This document shows, in pieces, positions 36,250 through 46,239 of a DNA stretch of 64,000 nucleotides (its first letter is position 1; each line of letters opens with the position of its first letter). The notes under the pieces are model-generated. The model ran no database searches and had not been told where the DNA came from. It saw nothing but the letters and a program-made list of their open reading frames with translations. This DNA comes from Plantago elongata (taxonomy: Eukaryota > Streptophyta > Magnoliopsida > Lamiales > Plantaginaceae). The DNA is taken from contig JAYMSP010000076.1 in the NCBI GenBank assembly GCA_036897095.1, forward strand, positions 1 to 64,000. Direction: 5' to 3'. The position numbers were made by a program, and so were the translations under genes.

Positions 36250-39124
36250 TGCATTTTCTTTTAGTGTCCAGTTGCACCACATAAGCTGCATTTGAATGTG
36301 GACCTTTTGACAGGTACATGGGATCTTGGTGGCTCGGAAGGATGTCTTATTTGGGCATGTGGTCTACCTGGCTTTCTCTTCAGTTCATGAGGGTTGCACC
36401 GATCATTTGGTAGATGAACATGCCATAATTCTTTTGCACGAATGGGATGCAATTCCATATCATCTGCAAGAAGGTATGCCTATTTGGTGTGATTGAAGGA
36501 CATATAAGTTAGAGGGTCCTCTCTCCTGTGCATGATCCCTAACCAAGCATGTCTACATGGGATGCATATGATATCCCATCTTTTGCAGTCACAACTTTTT
36601 GTATCCAAGTTCACGATGAACTTGAAGCCTAAATCCTTCACTTCAAATGTTTTACCAGATTCAGTAACAATCTGGCAGTTTCTTGATTGTTAGCTTATTC
36701 CATTCATCTTGTACATCACATTTGGCATTACCACTGATGTGCAACTGGCTCCATGCTTCTTTCTTCTTACCACCATTTTTATTATCTGCTGCCTCATCCA
36801 AGAGATCGTAAATGGAGAAGGCCCTTACCACCCTTTCCATTATATGTTGACTCATCACTTCTAGAAGATCAACTCATGAGTTGAAACTCCCACTCATGTT
36901 GTTGTTCACATGATCAATCTTGATATGTGTGTCAAATGAGTGTCTAGCCCATTGCTCAAGTGGAATAGCAATAAATCAATTGAATGCTTCCGGCCTTCCT
37001 GCTTTCATTTTATCCATATCCTTTTCAAAATTGTACCTGGTATAAGTTGTGCTAGCTTGCAAACAAAATTTTCTGAGTTTCTTTGCTGGGAACTTAGTCT
37101 TGAAGTTCTTATATATGTGCTTGACACATTTTTTATTGATCACCTCATGACATATCTCCTGAATTGCAGGTACCAATCCCTACAAGAAACAATTTAGCAT
37201 CATGAAACATATAGTCAAACACATAATGCACATAAACAAAAAACAATGTAAAAGAATTATACCTTTTGCATGTCTGCCTTGAAGTGCCAATGCCTTTCAA
37301 CTTTAAATGGACCAAGCATGTTCCTCAAGCAATGCAGAAAGAATCCCAACTATCCTTAGTCTCATTATCCACCACAACCATGGCAATAGGAAACAATCCA
37401 TAGTTGGGATCAGTTCCCACTGCACTAACAAGACTCCTCCATACCTTCCTTTGAGATGGCACCCATCAAAGAAAACAAATGGGGCACATCCAGCCAGGAA
37501 CCCCCTCATCAAACCATCAAGACCCAAGAAAAGACTCTTAAACATAGGTGGTCTTTTAATTACATCAATGTCCCTTACCAAAACTACAACAGAACCAAGG
37601 TTGGTTCTCCTAACCATCTCAGCATATTTAGGCATCTTCTGAAAGGCTTCAGTAGGATTGCCTCCAATCATATCAATGGCCCTAAGCCTTGCCCTATACA
37701 TTTTCATGTATTTCACAAGGACACCCAATTTCTCTCCTGCCCAATCAATCAAAGCATATGGGTCCATATTGGGATGCTTTCTCACCTCATCCATCACCTG
37801 CCTTGCTAACCAATTCATGTCAACCTCCTTCTCATTCACTTCTCTCACACAAGTATGCCTACCATGATAAGTCTTCACAACCATTGTTGTTCCATTCACT
37901 TCAGAAACATGCAATCTCCAATCACACTTGGCAGTGAACTTAGTGTCCTCATTCTTCATCCTTTGACACTTGAAGCCCACCTTGATTGCATACTGCTTCA
38001 CTCTCTCTCAACTCATCAATACCTATGAATGTATCACCCACATCAAACTCTATGTCCTACTTCACCTCATTAGTCTTGAATTCATCATCATCCCAATCCA
38101 CATCATGCACATGATCAGTTGGAATCTCACCATAACTATCATAATCTTCAACAACGGGTGCCCTGTTTCCTAATATCCTCTTCTCTGTCCTAGTTCTTGA
38201 ACCCTATAGTACTTCACCACCAACATCAGTCCCGTACCAATTTCAATTTCAGCTCCAGCTCTATTAAATCATATCTCCTCATCTTCAGATTCATGCATAT
38301 AGTATGATTGAGGAGCATCATCCTCACAATCAATGACATCATCAGATTCCTCACTATCACTCATCTCCTTCTTGCCTTTATCCATCTTTGGAGGTACTTC
38401 AGTTCTGATCTCATCCCTATCCTCAACAAGAAATTCAGTGGAAATATTTGGATTAGAAGTATATGCATTGTTTGTGGTAGGTTCAACTGAGAAATGTCTT
38501 TCAAGAAATGCATCAAGATCAAACTCTTCAAGCACCTCATCACACAACCCCCCTGATTATCCACCATATTTTTATCCTGCTCAACTGGACCAGAAATGTA
38601 TGCATCATTAAATGGAATAGGGTTGGGAGGAGAATTAACTGGAGAAGGTTTGCAGGTGGAGAAGGAACTTTTGTTGGAGAAGGGATTGGAGTATGTGGGA
38701 TTTCAGGTTCAGTTGGTGTTTCATTTGGCTTAGTTTGTTTTTCAGGCTCATTTGATTTCTCATTTTCAGTGCCCACCTCTTCATCACTTATCAAATCAAC
38801 ATAAATAGGTTCCATAGGTACAGTAGAAGAACTAACATGTCTATATGATTGTGTCATGCATTTTCTACTCCTACAGACTCTCTCCATTCTCTCCCTAAAA
38901 TTATCTTCAGGGGTTTGAGCTCTATAATGAGTTGCATTACGCTCAAGCCATTCATGATCATCATCCCATACAAAAAATCTCTTCCTTTTGTTCCTATTTG
39001 ATTCATCAATAGCTAAAGGAATTGCCTCTCCATAATCAACATACAATTCAATTCCCATAAACATTTTATTTCTCTCAAACATCAACTTCACATCATCATC
39101 AGTTACTAATTCTATTAGTTCCAT
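36250..39124 (-). pseudogene. MuDR-type MULE transposase (broken)
   Basis: From the ATG at 39124 (MELIELVTDDDVKLMF), coding pieces run leftward: the N-terminal domain (38540-39124), an acidic linker (38269-38547), the DNA-binding region (YAIKVGFKCQRMKN, CDWRLHV) and the catalytic start FFDGCHLKGRYGG (37303-38001). Next comes DPNYGLFPIAMVVV in another frame, a SWIM zinc finger CDCKRWDIICIPCRH near 36540-36590, and a C-terminal zinc knuckle CSLCGATGH at about 36265-36300. At least three frameshifts and one in-frame stop (about 38055) separate them. The domain order is complete for the family, so it was once a full transposase. Confidence 0.85.
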
Positions 39125-40085
39125 TTTGTTCCATCTTGGTCACATTTCATACTAAAACACAAATTCTCTGAAGAAGCAACATGTTCTAGTGCAATAGCCG
39201 TAACATCATCATGAGTTTGATATGACTATACCTGGCTGCCTTAACATTCTCCACCATGTATAGGTCCTTCACACAGTGAATCCTGATATTATAGGCTCCA
39301 GTTTTCCCTACAATCAGCATAACAACATAACAACATAACATTCAGAAAACAGATCACAAAACTACATTAATACAAAATAGAACACTACAACAAACCATTC
39401 ACAAACACTAACCATAATATGAGTAATTACAAGTATAATAACACATAACTAACTTATAACCATCATCAAATTAGAGTTCGAAATCAAATCTGACAAAAAT
39501 AAAAAGGGTTTTTTTTACGTCACTCACTGCAATTCTACCCATATGACTTCAATCTAAGAGAGTAATCGAAGTAAACCAACAACTATAAACACAACATTAC
39601 ACGCATAATATAATAAAAGAAGTTCAACTTTACCTATTTTCATACTTCCAGTTGAACGACAGAAACCCTAATTTTGCGTCTTCGATTGCAGTAAGGCTAT
39701 TGCGATGCTTCGATACAAGCATAAAATGGTGTTGGTCGCCGAAAAACCACCGATAATTTGCAGATAATGGTTGGATTTTAGCAGGGACGTAAGTAGGTTG
39801 AGGAAGATGATTTGCGCGGGTAATGAGAGAACGTGAAAGGGTTTAACTCTTTTCTACTATGTTTTGTGCTTTATTTTAATTGATTTAAGAATTTCAATTT
39901 CTTTATGTGGTTTCTTATTTGAGAGAGAGAAATAAATCTACCTGGACAAAGAGAATGCTGATGGTGTCATTTCAGTCAACAGAAATCGACTTCAGGGTTG
40001 AATCTATAATTGATGCCAATTGGAGGATGAATCTGTAATTGACACAAATTTAAAGGGAACCATATGTACTTCGTCCTTTATTTTC

Positions 40086-40429
40086 ATTGTTGCTCCAGTT
40101 AGTGGCAGAATAACCTTAGTTGATAAACCTGGGGAAAATTCCCCAGAACTTCCAATTGGGGAGTAAATTTCATAAAATAATCTAGCAAAATGAAATTTTA
40201 GCAAAAAATAATCACATTGTATTATAGAACACAAATGATACAATTTTCACATAAAAAATGTACCTTCAGTATAACGATATATATATTTTTTGTTATATCA
40301 TAGAGCACAATAATACAAGAATTATTTTTAGAATTAATTGATTCCAAAAGGGTATGGGGCTCGAATTCCCCATAAACTTGTGTTCTACATAATTATGGTT
40401 TCTAGCACCTGGCTGAATTCACCCAAGAA
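40086..40429. other. Spacer between the MULE and the eL41 promoter
   Basis: No gene. It contains GGGGAAAATTCCCC (about 40130-40143), a near-perfect short palindrome, and similar CCCCAATTGGGG-type words, with no known meaning. Confidence 0.4.
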
Positions 40430-40541
40430 GGCCCAAACAATAGTATCCCCTTTTGGGCCATAAAATTGCTCTGTTAAAACCAGGCCTCTCACCTAAAGTC
40501 CATCCAAAACTAGGGTTATTCGGTACATCACCGTATAAATA
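40430..40541 (+). promoter_or_regulatory. Ribosomal-protein-type promoter of the eL41 gene
   Basis: Two site II motifs (GGCCCA at 40430 and TGGGCC at 40454), a telo-box core in reverse (TAGGGTT at 40511) and a TATA box (TATAAATA at 40534) lie in order within 200 bp of the start codon. Site II plus telo-box is the known signature of plant ribosomal protein promoters. Confidence 0.75.
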
Positions 40542-40633
40542 CCAATATCTGGATAAGCAAAACCTTTACGCAGCTTCGTGTTGCTTGAAAACAGTGAAAG
40601 AAAAAGAAGCTCCGTCAAGTCTTGTGATTCGCA

Positions 40634-42388
40634 ATGAGGGCTAAGGTAGGCTTCTTAACCTGAGCTTGATCATTTCTGCTATAAGCTTACGTATCGAGTG
40701 TTTTCGTGATTCTTTATCTTCTATCATGTCAAGTAATTGTTGATCAATCGATGTTCGTAGTTTCGTAATTAAGATATGAAACTGATTGTTCATAAAATGT
40801 TTTCGATTTTGTACTATCGAATGGATCTGTTACTCGATCGCGTGCTAAGTATTGATGCTGAGTGTAGATATGGACATATGATCATCTCATTTCGTTGATG
40901 TTCGTTTTCAGCTGAATTCGAGTCTTTAACATGGCAATGAAAATGTTTTGATCATTGTTGAGTTATGTGTCATGAGGTCTGTGTTTGCTAGTTGTCATGT
41001 ACTTCAGTACTTGGGTATTTATTCACAAAGCTGCTCGAAGGCGACCCAGTTAGCTTATCTTGTGAGGTTTCATGAATGTGATAATTTCCTGTAAGATATG
41101 TTTAGTGTTCGTTTAGTGTGATACAAGGCACTACTACTTGTTTAAGCCCTGCCGGCTCCCTTAATTGTATTTTTCGAGTGTGAGTGTTTTTAATCTAACA
41201 TACAAGTAATCATATAGGTTACATTTAGTTACTGCGTATTGATAAGCGTAATTAGACTGAATGGGATTAAATGGGAGAATTTTGTCTATGTTCTGGTCTA
41301 TTCAGTTACTGCGTATTGATAGGTGCAATTAGACTGAATGGGATTATGGGAGAAAGTTGTCTATGTTCTGGTTGAACTCTTGGTTTAGTGTCCTTGTGTA
41401 TCCTATTTATTAATAGAAGTAATAGAAGTGCCCATGTATTCCATCATACACCACAATTAAGTGGCAGGCTCAGAAACACGATTTCCACATTTCCTCTGTT
41501 ATGTCTTCTCCCTTCTGCAGGCAGAACAGTACCATTGCTCTTGATTTGCAGAACTTGAAATATGTGTCATTTACCTACTGAGCTTGTTTCAAATTCTGCA
41601 AATCAAGAGCACACCAAAGCAGGTACTACCGTATAAGTTTGTATATTCTGCCTTTAGCCTGAGATGGAATATTGTGGTATTCTGCATGTTTATGAGCCTA
41701 TGCCACTGAATGTGCTGTATGATGGAATGCAATGGCATTCAATTAATAAAGTATATATACTAATATAGACTAGACAAGTACATTAAACCAAGAGTTAGAA
41801 TATGATTAGTACTTTTCTCACCATCAATTGAATCTTGACAGGTTTCATATGTCACAAAGAATCCCATCAGAAATAAATGACAAATCCTTGTTTGGCTTCA
41901 CACTTGAGTTGAGTTTCCTCAATTCCGTGTTAGTTTTTGTCTACAAAAATTCAACTGGAATTGAGAAAACTCAATTCAAGTGTGAAGGCAAACAAATGTA
42001 TTTTAAAAAATGTATACCTTGCTCGACCTTTTAATTGTGTAGCATGAGTTTGTTTACTTGTTGGGTAAACATTTCAAACCGAAACTGATCAAGGTAAATG
42101 AAGAGAAGTATCGATTTGAATACCTAAAAAGGAGGTAAATATGAGCTGCTAATTCAGGAATCTATTGGTGTAATTCTCATTAGCTAAAAGTGGTTTCTTG
42201 TTATATTAGCAAGTCACTTGTGAACTTTGTTGTTTGCTTTTCATGAAGAAAATGATGTTGATAGAGTGTTATTTTCACTGCTAAAGTTTATGGCTCTGAT
42301 ATTTAATGTCTGTGTCTTGCAGTGGAAGAAGAAGCGTATGAGGAGGTTGAAGAGGAAGCGCCGAAAGATGAGGCAGAGATCCAAGTAG
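40634..42388 (+). CDS. RPL41: Large-subunit ribosomal protein eL41 (25 aa)
   Basis: Two exons: 40634-40645 encodes MRAK and 42323-42388 encodes the rest, starting WKKKRMRRLKRKRRK and ending RQRSK before TAG. The 78 nt give exactly the 25-residue, almost wholly basic peptide found across eukaryotes; it forms a single helix at the subunit interface of the 80S ribosome. The donor is AAG|GTAGGC and the acceptor TTGCAG|TGG (phase 0). The 1,677-bp intron is over twenty times the coding length and holds a tandem duplication and two foldback elements. The promoter is of ribosomal-protein type. Because exon 1 is 12 nt, simple ORF searches miss this gene. Very secure call. Confidence 0.97.
41227..41373. 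repeat. 77-bp tandem duplication in the eL41 intron
   Basis: Two adjacent copies starting at 41227 and 41304 share AGTTACTGCGTATTGATA, AATTAGACTGAATGGGATTA and TTGTCTATGTTCTGGT, differing at a few bases. The second copy abuts the 422-bp palindrome. Confidence 0.85.
41375..41796. mobile_element. 422-bp foldback (palindromic) element in the eL41 intron
   Basis: The ends pair as AACTCTTGGTTTA and TAAACCAAGAGTT. Inner arms pair through TATTCCATCATACA..CACA and GCTCTTGATTTGCAGAA near the tip (41539 against 41615), with a short loop around 41575-41590. Nearly the whole element folds into one imperfect hairpin with arms of about 200 bp. No target duplication was found, so it may be a MITE or a local inverted duplication. 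Confidence 0.75.
41888..41995. mobile_element. 108-bp snapback MITE in the eL41 intron
   Basis: The arm CTTCACACTTGAGTTGAG pairs with CTCAATTCAAGTGTGAAG; the ends are TTGTTTG and CAAACAA. It forms a hairpin of about 45-bp arms and a loop of roughly 18 bp. No clear target duplication; superfamily unknown. Confidence 0.65.
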
Positions 42389-43211
42389 ATTGATTGATTA
42401 GGGAACAGGATGCTCTACACTCGCAAAGAACAATGTTCTTGTGTCTCGGGTGATTAGCATTTGACGAAACACTTGGAGATTGTTCTGTGATGAGATATCT
42501 TTGTTACCTTGTCTGTCAAGGGCCTAGTTTATTCCATGTATGAACTATTTTTGTTATTGTCTTGACTTTCAAATCAAAGGAATACGTTTGCCCTTCCAAA
42601 TTCTGTTATGAATTAATTCTGCCATGGTTTTGGTTCAACGTTAATATTCCATGTCATTTTTCCTTTCATATCCTTTTATTGTCACCAATCTTTCTTTGTT
42701 TGTCTGGTTTTTATTGTCTCTGGCTGTGGCTTTGAACTTGTTGAAATTATGATATACTCTTAGGTTGTGTTATTTAAAAGTATGAAAGATTGGTCTTGCA
42801 AAGGAGATATTGATAATTGAAGTGTAATCGCAAAACATTATTGAGTGTTAGAACTCTTGATTTTGCTTGGAGAAATGAAAATAAGATCAGACTTAAGCTT
42901 CTACGGGCTAGATGGTTGTAACATTAGCAAGGTTTTTGTTAGTGAGCTTTAACTTGGCTCCAGTCTCCAGAAACACTCAAGCTGATAGTTTCCACAAGCC
43001 ACCACGAGTAAATCTAGCCCTCTAATACAAACAAGTACAAAGAAAAAACCATCACTACTGTCTCTCATAGTCTCCTGTTTCTCCAGGAGTACATGGACTC
43101 TAAAATGTACAGAGCTTGCCACCATCAATTCATTCAACCAGACATTACAAATATCACCAAAGAATGCATATAAATCAACAAGTTGTGTTACATCCTTCAA
43201 AATGGCGAAGT
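42389..43211. other. 3' regions of the convergent eL41 and PPR genes
   Basis: A tail-to-tail intergenic stretch of 823 bp. It should contain both 3' UTRs and poly(A) signals. No further gene is seen; the minus-strand frame at 42949-43200 has no recognisable protein. Confidence 0.5.
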
Positions 43212-44939
43212 TTAATGGACTAGTGATACAGCAGCTTCAAGATCATACTGCATTGTGAGTCTCTCCACTACATTTCGACCCATCACTCGCCGCAAATGCA
43301 GTTCCTTTAACACAGTAGCTGCCAAATCCTTCCCGCCTTCACGATAAATCCCTTCGACTAAAATTGCGTACGTGTTCTCATTTGGCACGTAACCCTTCTC
43401 AATCATCATCTCATACACCTCAAAAGATAAATCTGTCCTTTGCCATTTACTCAACCCGAGTATAAGTGCGTTGAAGTTATCAAGGTCCGGCTGGTATCCA
43501 CTCTCCTCCATAATCCTTACAATATCCATAGCTGCGCCTAGCATTTTCTCCAAGCACAGCCCTCTGATAAGCGAGGAGTAGGTATATGAATCAGGCGTAA
43601 ACCCGCATGAAGTCATCTCAGACAATAAATGGAATGCTGCATAAGTGTTTCCTTTCTTGCACAAGCTCATGATCACATATCCATAAAAATCATGAATGGA
43701 AGAATGTTGCTTATTTCTCAGACTCTGGATAATAGAAAAGGCCTTTTGGGTCAAGCCTTCCTCGCACAACACAGCGATAGCGTTATATGTTCCTTCATTT
43801 GGAGAACAGTTCCTATTTATCATATCATCAAGACACTCCAGAACGGCATCCACTTTCCGTTGCTTGCAGAGACTAGCAATTACAGGATTATAGCTGGCGG
43901 CAATGGGTTCAAACTGTCCATCTCTAAACAACTGTTCCAATACCTCAAGGGCTTGATCTGTTCGACCATGAAAAGCAAGCGAGTCAATCAGTATGTTATA
44001 TGTCACTATAGAAGGCGAGCGCTCATCACCAACCATTTCAGCCAAAAGCTCATTTGCCACCTCCCAACGCCCTTCATAACACAAGCTCCTCAACAAAATG
44101 TTATAGCTCACAGCATTAGGACTAAACCCTTTCCTAGGCAAATCCCTGAAAAGCCTCATCGCCTCCTCAATCCGACCCTCCTTACACAAACCAGTCAATA
44201 TAACATTATAACTAACCAAATTAGGCCTCCCTCCTTTGGCTACTATATCATCAAGAAGCCTCCCCGCCTCGTCAACCCCACGCTCCTTATAAGCCGCTTC
44301 AAGTAAGATAGAATATGTAAACGCATTAGGAACCAGTCCCTTCTTCATCAACCTCTGCACAAGCTGCAAACTCTGATTCAAGTTGCCACGCATACAAAGT
44401 CCACTAACAAGAGAGTTGTATGTAACCGTGTTAGTGGGATAACCACATTCCTCCATTCTTTCGACTAGCTGCATCGCATGCCCTACCTTCCCCTTCTTAC
44501 ACAAATTATCCACCAAGGTGGTATATGCAGCTGCTTCGGGTAAAGCACCCGATTTAACCATCAATTCCATCACTCTAGTAGCTTTCCTAAGCTTATTAGC
44601 CTTACAAAGATCATACACAAGCTGAGTGGCATTAGCCACATCAGGTATCTGGCCTTTACCTATCATATACTCAAGATAGAGGAATGCATCATTCAACCTA
44701 AGTTTCCTTGTTTCGGGGTCGTTAAGACCGGACCGCCATTTCGGAAGGGTGAAAATGCTGCCGTCTTTCGGGGGAAGGGTTATTTGGGTTGAGGAGGATG
44801 ATGATAAAACTTTGGGATATCCATTGTTGAGTGGGAAAGACTGGATTTTGTGTAACTGGGCCCGGAACAAACATGAGTTTAACCCATATCTTGGTGTTGG
44901 CTTTGCTATTGGAGATGATGAATGTAACAGAACAGCCAT
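43212..44939 (-). CDS. P-class pentatricopeptide repeat protein, copy 1
   Basis: Intronless, 575 aa, intact. After an N-terminal stretch of about 75 residues rich in Ser and basic residues (MAVLLHSSSP start, likely an organelle transit peptide) come about a dozen 35-residue PPR motifs, e.g. AYTTLVDNLCKKGKVGHAMQ, TYNSLVSGLCMRGNLNQSLQ and SYNVILTGLCKEGRIEEAM. There is no DYW or E domain, so it is P class, a group that binds organellar RNA to stabilise or process it or to aid its translation. Layout and length resemble Arabidopsis At1g79080 (chloroplast), a tentative match. It is a tandem paralogue of the gene at 46240. A probable 5' UTR intron starts near 45112 (donor GG|GTATGC). Confidence 0.9.
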   Translation of the reverse strand: MAVLLHSSSPIAKPTPRYGLNSCLFRAQLHKIQSFPLNNGYPKVLSSSSSTQITLPPKDGSIFTLPKWRSGLNDPETRKLRLNDAFLYLEYMIGKGQIPDVANATQLVYDLCKANKLRKATRVMELMVKSGALPEAAAYTTLVDNLCKKGKVGHAMQLVERMEECGYPTNTVTYNSLVSGLCMRGNLNQSLQLVQRLMKKGLVPNAFTYSILLEAAYKERGVDEAGRLLDDIVAKGGRPNLVSYNVILTGLCKEGRIEEAMRLFRDLPRKGFSPNAVSYNILLRSLCYEGRWEVANELLAEMVGDERSPSIVTYNILIDSLAFHGRTDQALEVLEQLFRDGQFEPIAASYNPVIASLCKQRKVDAVLECLDDMINRNCSPNEGTYNAIAVLCEEGLTQKAFSIIQSLRNKQHSSIHDFYGYVIMSLCKKGNTYAAFHLLSEMTSCGFTPDSYTYSSLIRGLCLEKMLGAAMDIVRIMEESGYQPDLDNFNALILGLSKWQRTDLSFEVYEMMIEKGYVPNENTYAILVEGIYREGGKDLAATVLKELHLRRVMGRNVVERLTMQYDLEAAVSLVH

Positions 44940-45416
44940 GAGCTCAATAAACTAGTTAAAAAACTGAAGCTATGTTAACTACTAAAGTTGCTTCTTCTCA
45001 TGGATACACCAATACACCATAAATAATGAATAAATCAAAGTTGGTTCCTAGAATATCCTTAACAGCAGTTAGCAGACACGTAATAGAGATAACAAGAGAG
45101 AGCATACCCCAACTGAGTTATCTTTATATCTCTTTCTTCTTCACCTCCACCGGTTTTTACCCTTAATATTCTTTAAAATTTTGAATGTGGAATGTGGATT
45201 GAATTGAAGTTTTAAAGAAACTGGAATAATTAGTGAAGATGTCAAATGATAGGAAACAAGGTAAGAAGATTTGCTAGTTGAATTTCAATGGAGTCTTGTC
45301 CATGTCCTAGCCTAGACATTATCCTAAAAGTTGGCGGAAATGTGACCACTAGATCCCCGGTGGCCAGTGCTACCAAGTGCCTGTGAATATGGCACAGGTA
45401 AGGAAAGTATTCTCAA

Positions 45417-45436
45417 TTGGGCCGAGGCCCAATCAA
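45417..45436 (-). promoter_or_regulatory. Paired site II motifs upstream of PPR copy 1
   Basis: TTGGGCCGAGGCCCAAT holds two TGGGCC-type motifs in inverted order, about 480 bp upstream of the start codon. The counterpart is kept at the same place in copy 2. Site II elements are common in promoters of nuclear genes for organelle and ribosome functions. Confidence 0.55.
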
Positions 45437-45480
45437 CAGTGTATACATTTAATTGTTGGGAAAAATCTAGTTAAATTATT

Positions 45481-45629
45481 TGGGCGGATTGCCATAACAT
45501 TTAAATCGATTCATTTGACTTGATTTAGCTTAAAATATACTTTAAATACCCCATTTAAATTTCATTTCAAACACAATTTTATCAAAATAACATCCAAATA
45601 GTCATTTAAGTGCCATGTCAATCAGCACC
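45481..45629. mobile_element. Tourist-like MITE (subfamily A)
   Basis: About 149 bp, from TGGGCGGATTGCCATAACAT to GCCATGTCAATCAGCACC, flanked on the right by TTAA. The middle matches 5541-5698 and 57562-57718 (AAATACCCCATTTAAATT). It sits in the spacer between the two PPR genes, in only one duplicate unit. Confidence 0.65.
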
Positions 45630-46239
45630 TTAAAGATCATTTTGCACTTCAATTCCGAATAAAAGTTCAATGGTGATTTGAAACGACCAGTTATATAGCT
45701 TGATCGTATATATAGCGGAGTATGTATCATATAACTAGAAGATATATAAATTTGGTTGGATATATAAGTAGAAGATATAAAGTAAAAGTAATTGTATTTT
45801 TTTAACAAAAAGTGTCCGGTTAGGTATCGACCGATCTTTATATTAGTGTATTTCTATTTTCATGTATCATTAAGTACTAAGATCATTAATAACCTTTGAA
45901 ATCTCAAAGTGTTTTTTCTCATGCGGATATTACTTCACACACTTAAATAAATAATCTCGTTCTTGAGTCGCTATGAACCCAATTTTTACGTACCAGTCAA
46001 ACAAATTGAACCAGTTGTTTACAACAATTCCAGTTTTTCGAATCTCATTTTCTAAATATAATTTCCGGTTTCCAGTTCAGAACTCACTGGATAAATTAGT
46101 GAATAGAAGGAATTGTACAGAAGGTTTATTTGGCACCAGAAAATAACTCTATGTGATCATTTTTTCAAGCTACAAAGAGAACCATAGCAACTACTGTGAG
46201 TTTGTGACACTCTCTTATATCCAGTATTCCTAACTAACA

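Larger units (their letters stand above)
34545..40076 (-). mobile_element. MULE (Mutator-like) DNA transposon, end to end but decayed
   Basis: Terminal inverted repeats begin GGAAAAACTACATATAGT at 34545 and GGACGAAGTACATATGGT read inward from 40076; similarity continues to TTCATCCTC. The 9-bp flanks TTTATTTTT (34536-34544) and TTTATTTTC (40077-40085) match at 8 of 9 positions, the MULE duplication length. Inside are a minus-strand MuDR-type transposase (36250-39124) and a plus-strand GRF-type zinc-finger gene (35136-35495). Both are broken, so the element should need help from elsewhere to move. About 900 bp at the right end and 590 bp at the left are non-coding. Confidence 0.9.

Noticed and set aside
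37307-38804. Plus-strand open frames within the MULE
   Set aside because: Shadows of the transposase coding strand with no domain match.
43629-44306. 225-codon plus-strand frame inside PPR copy 1
   Set aside because: Antisense shadow; a similar frame appears opposite PPR copy 2 for the same reason.
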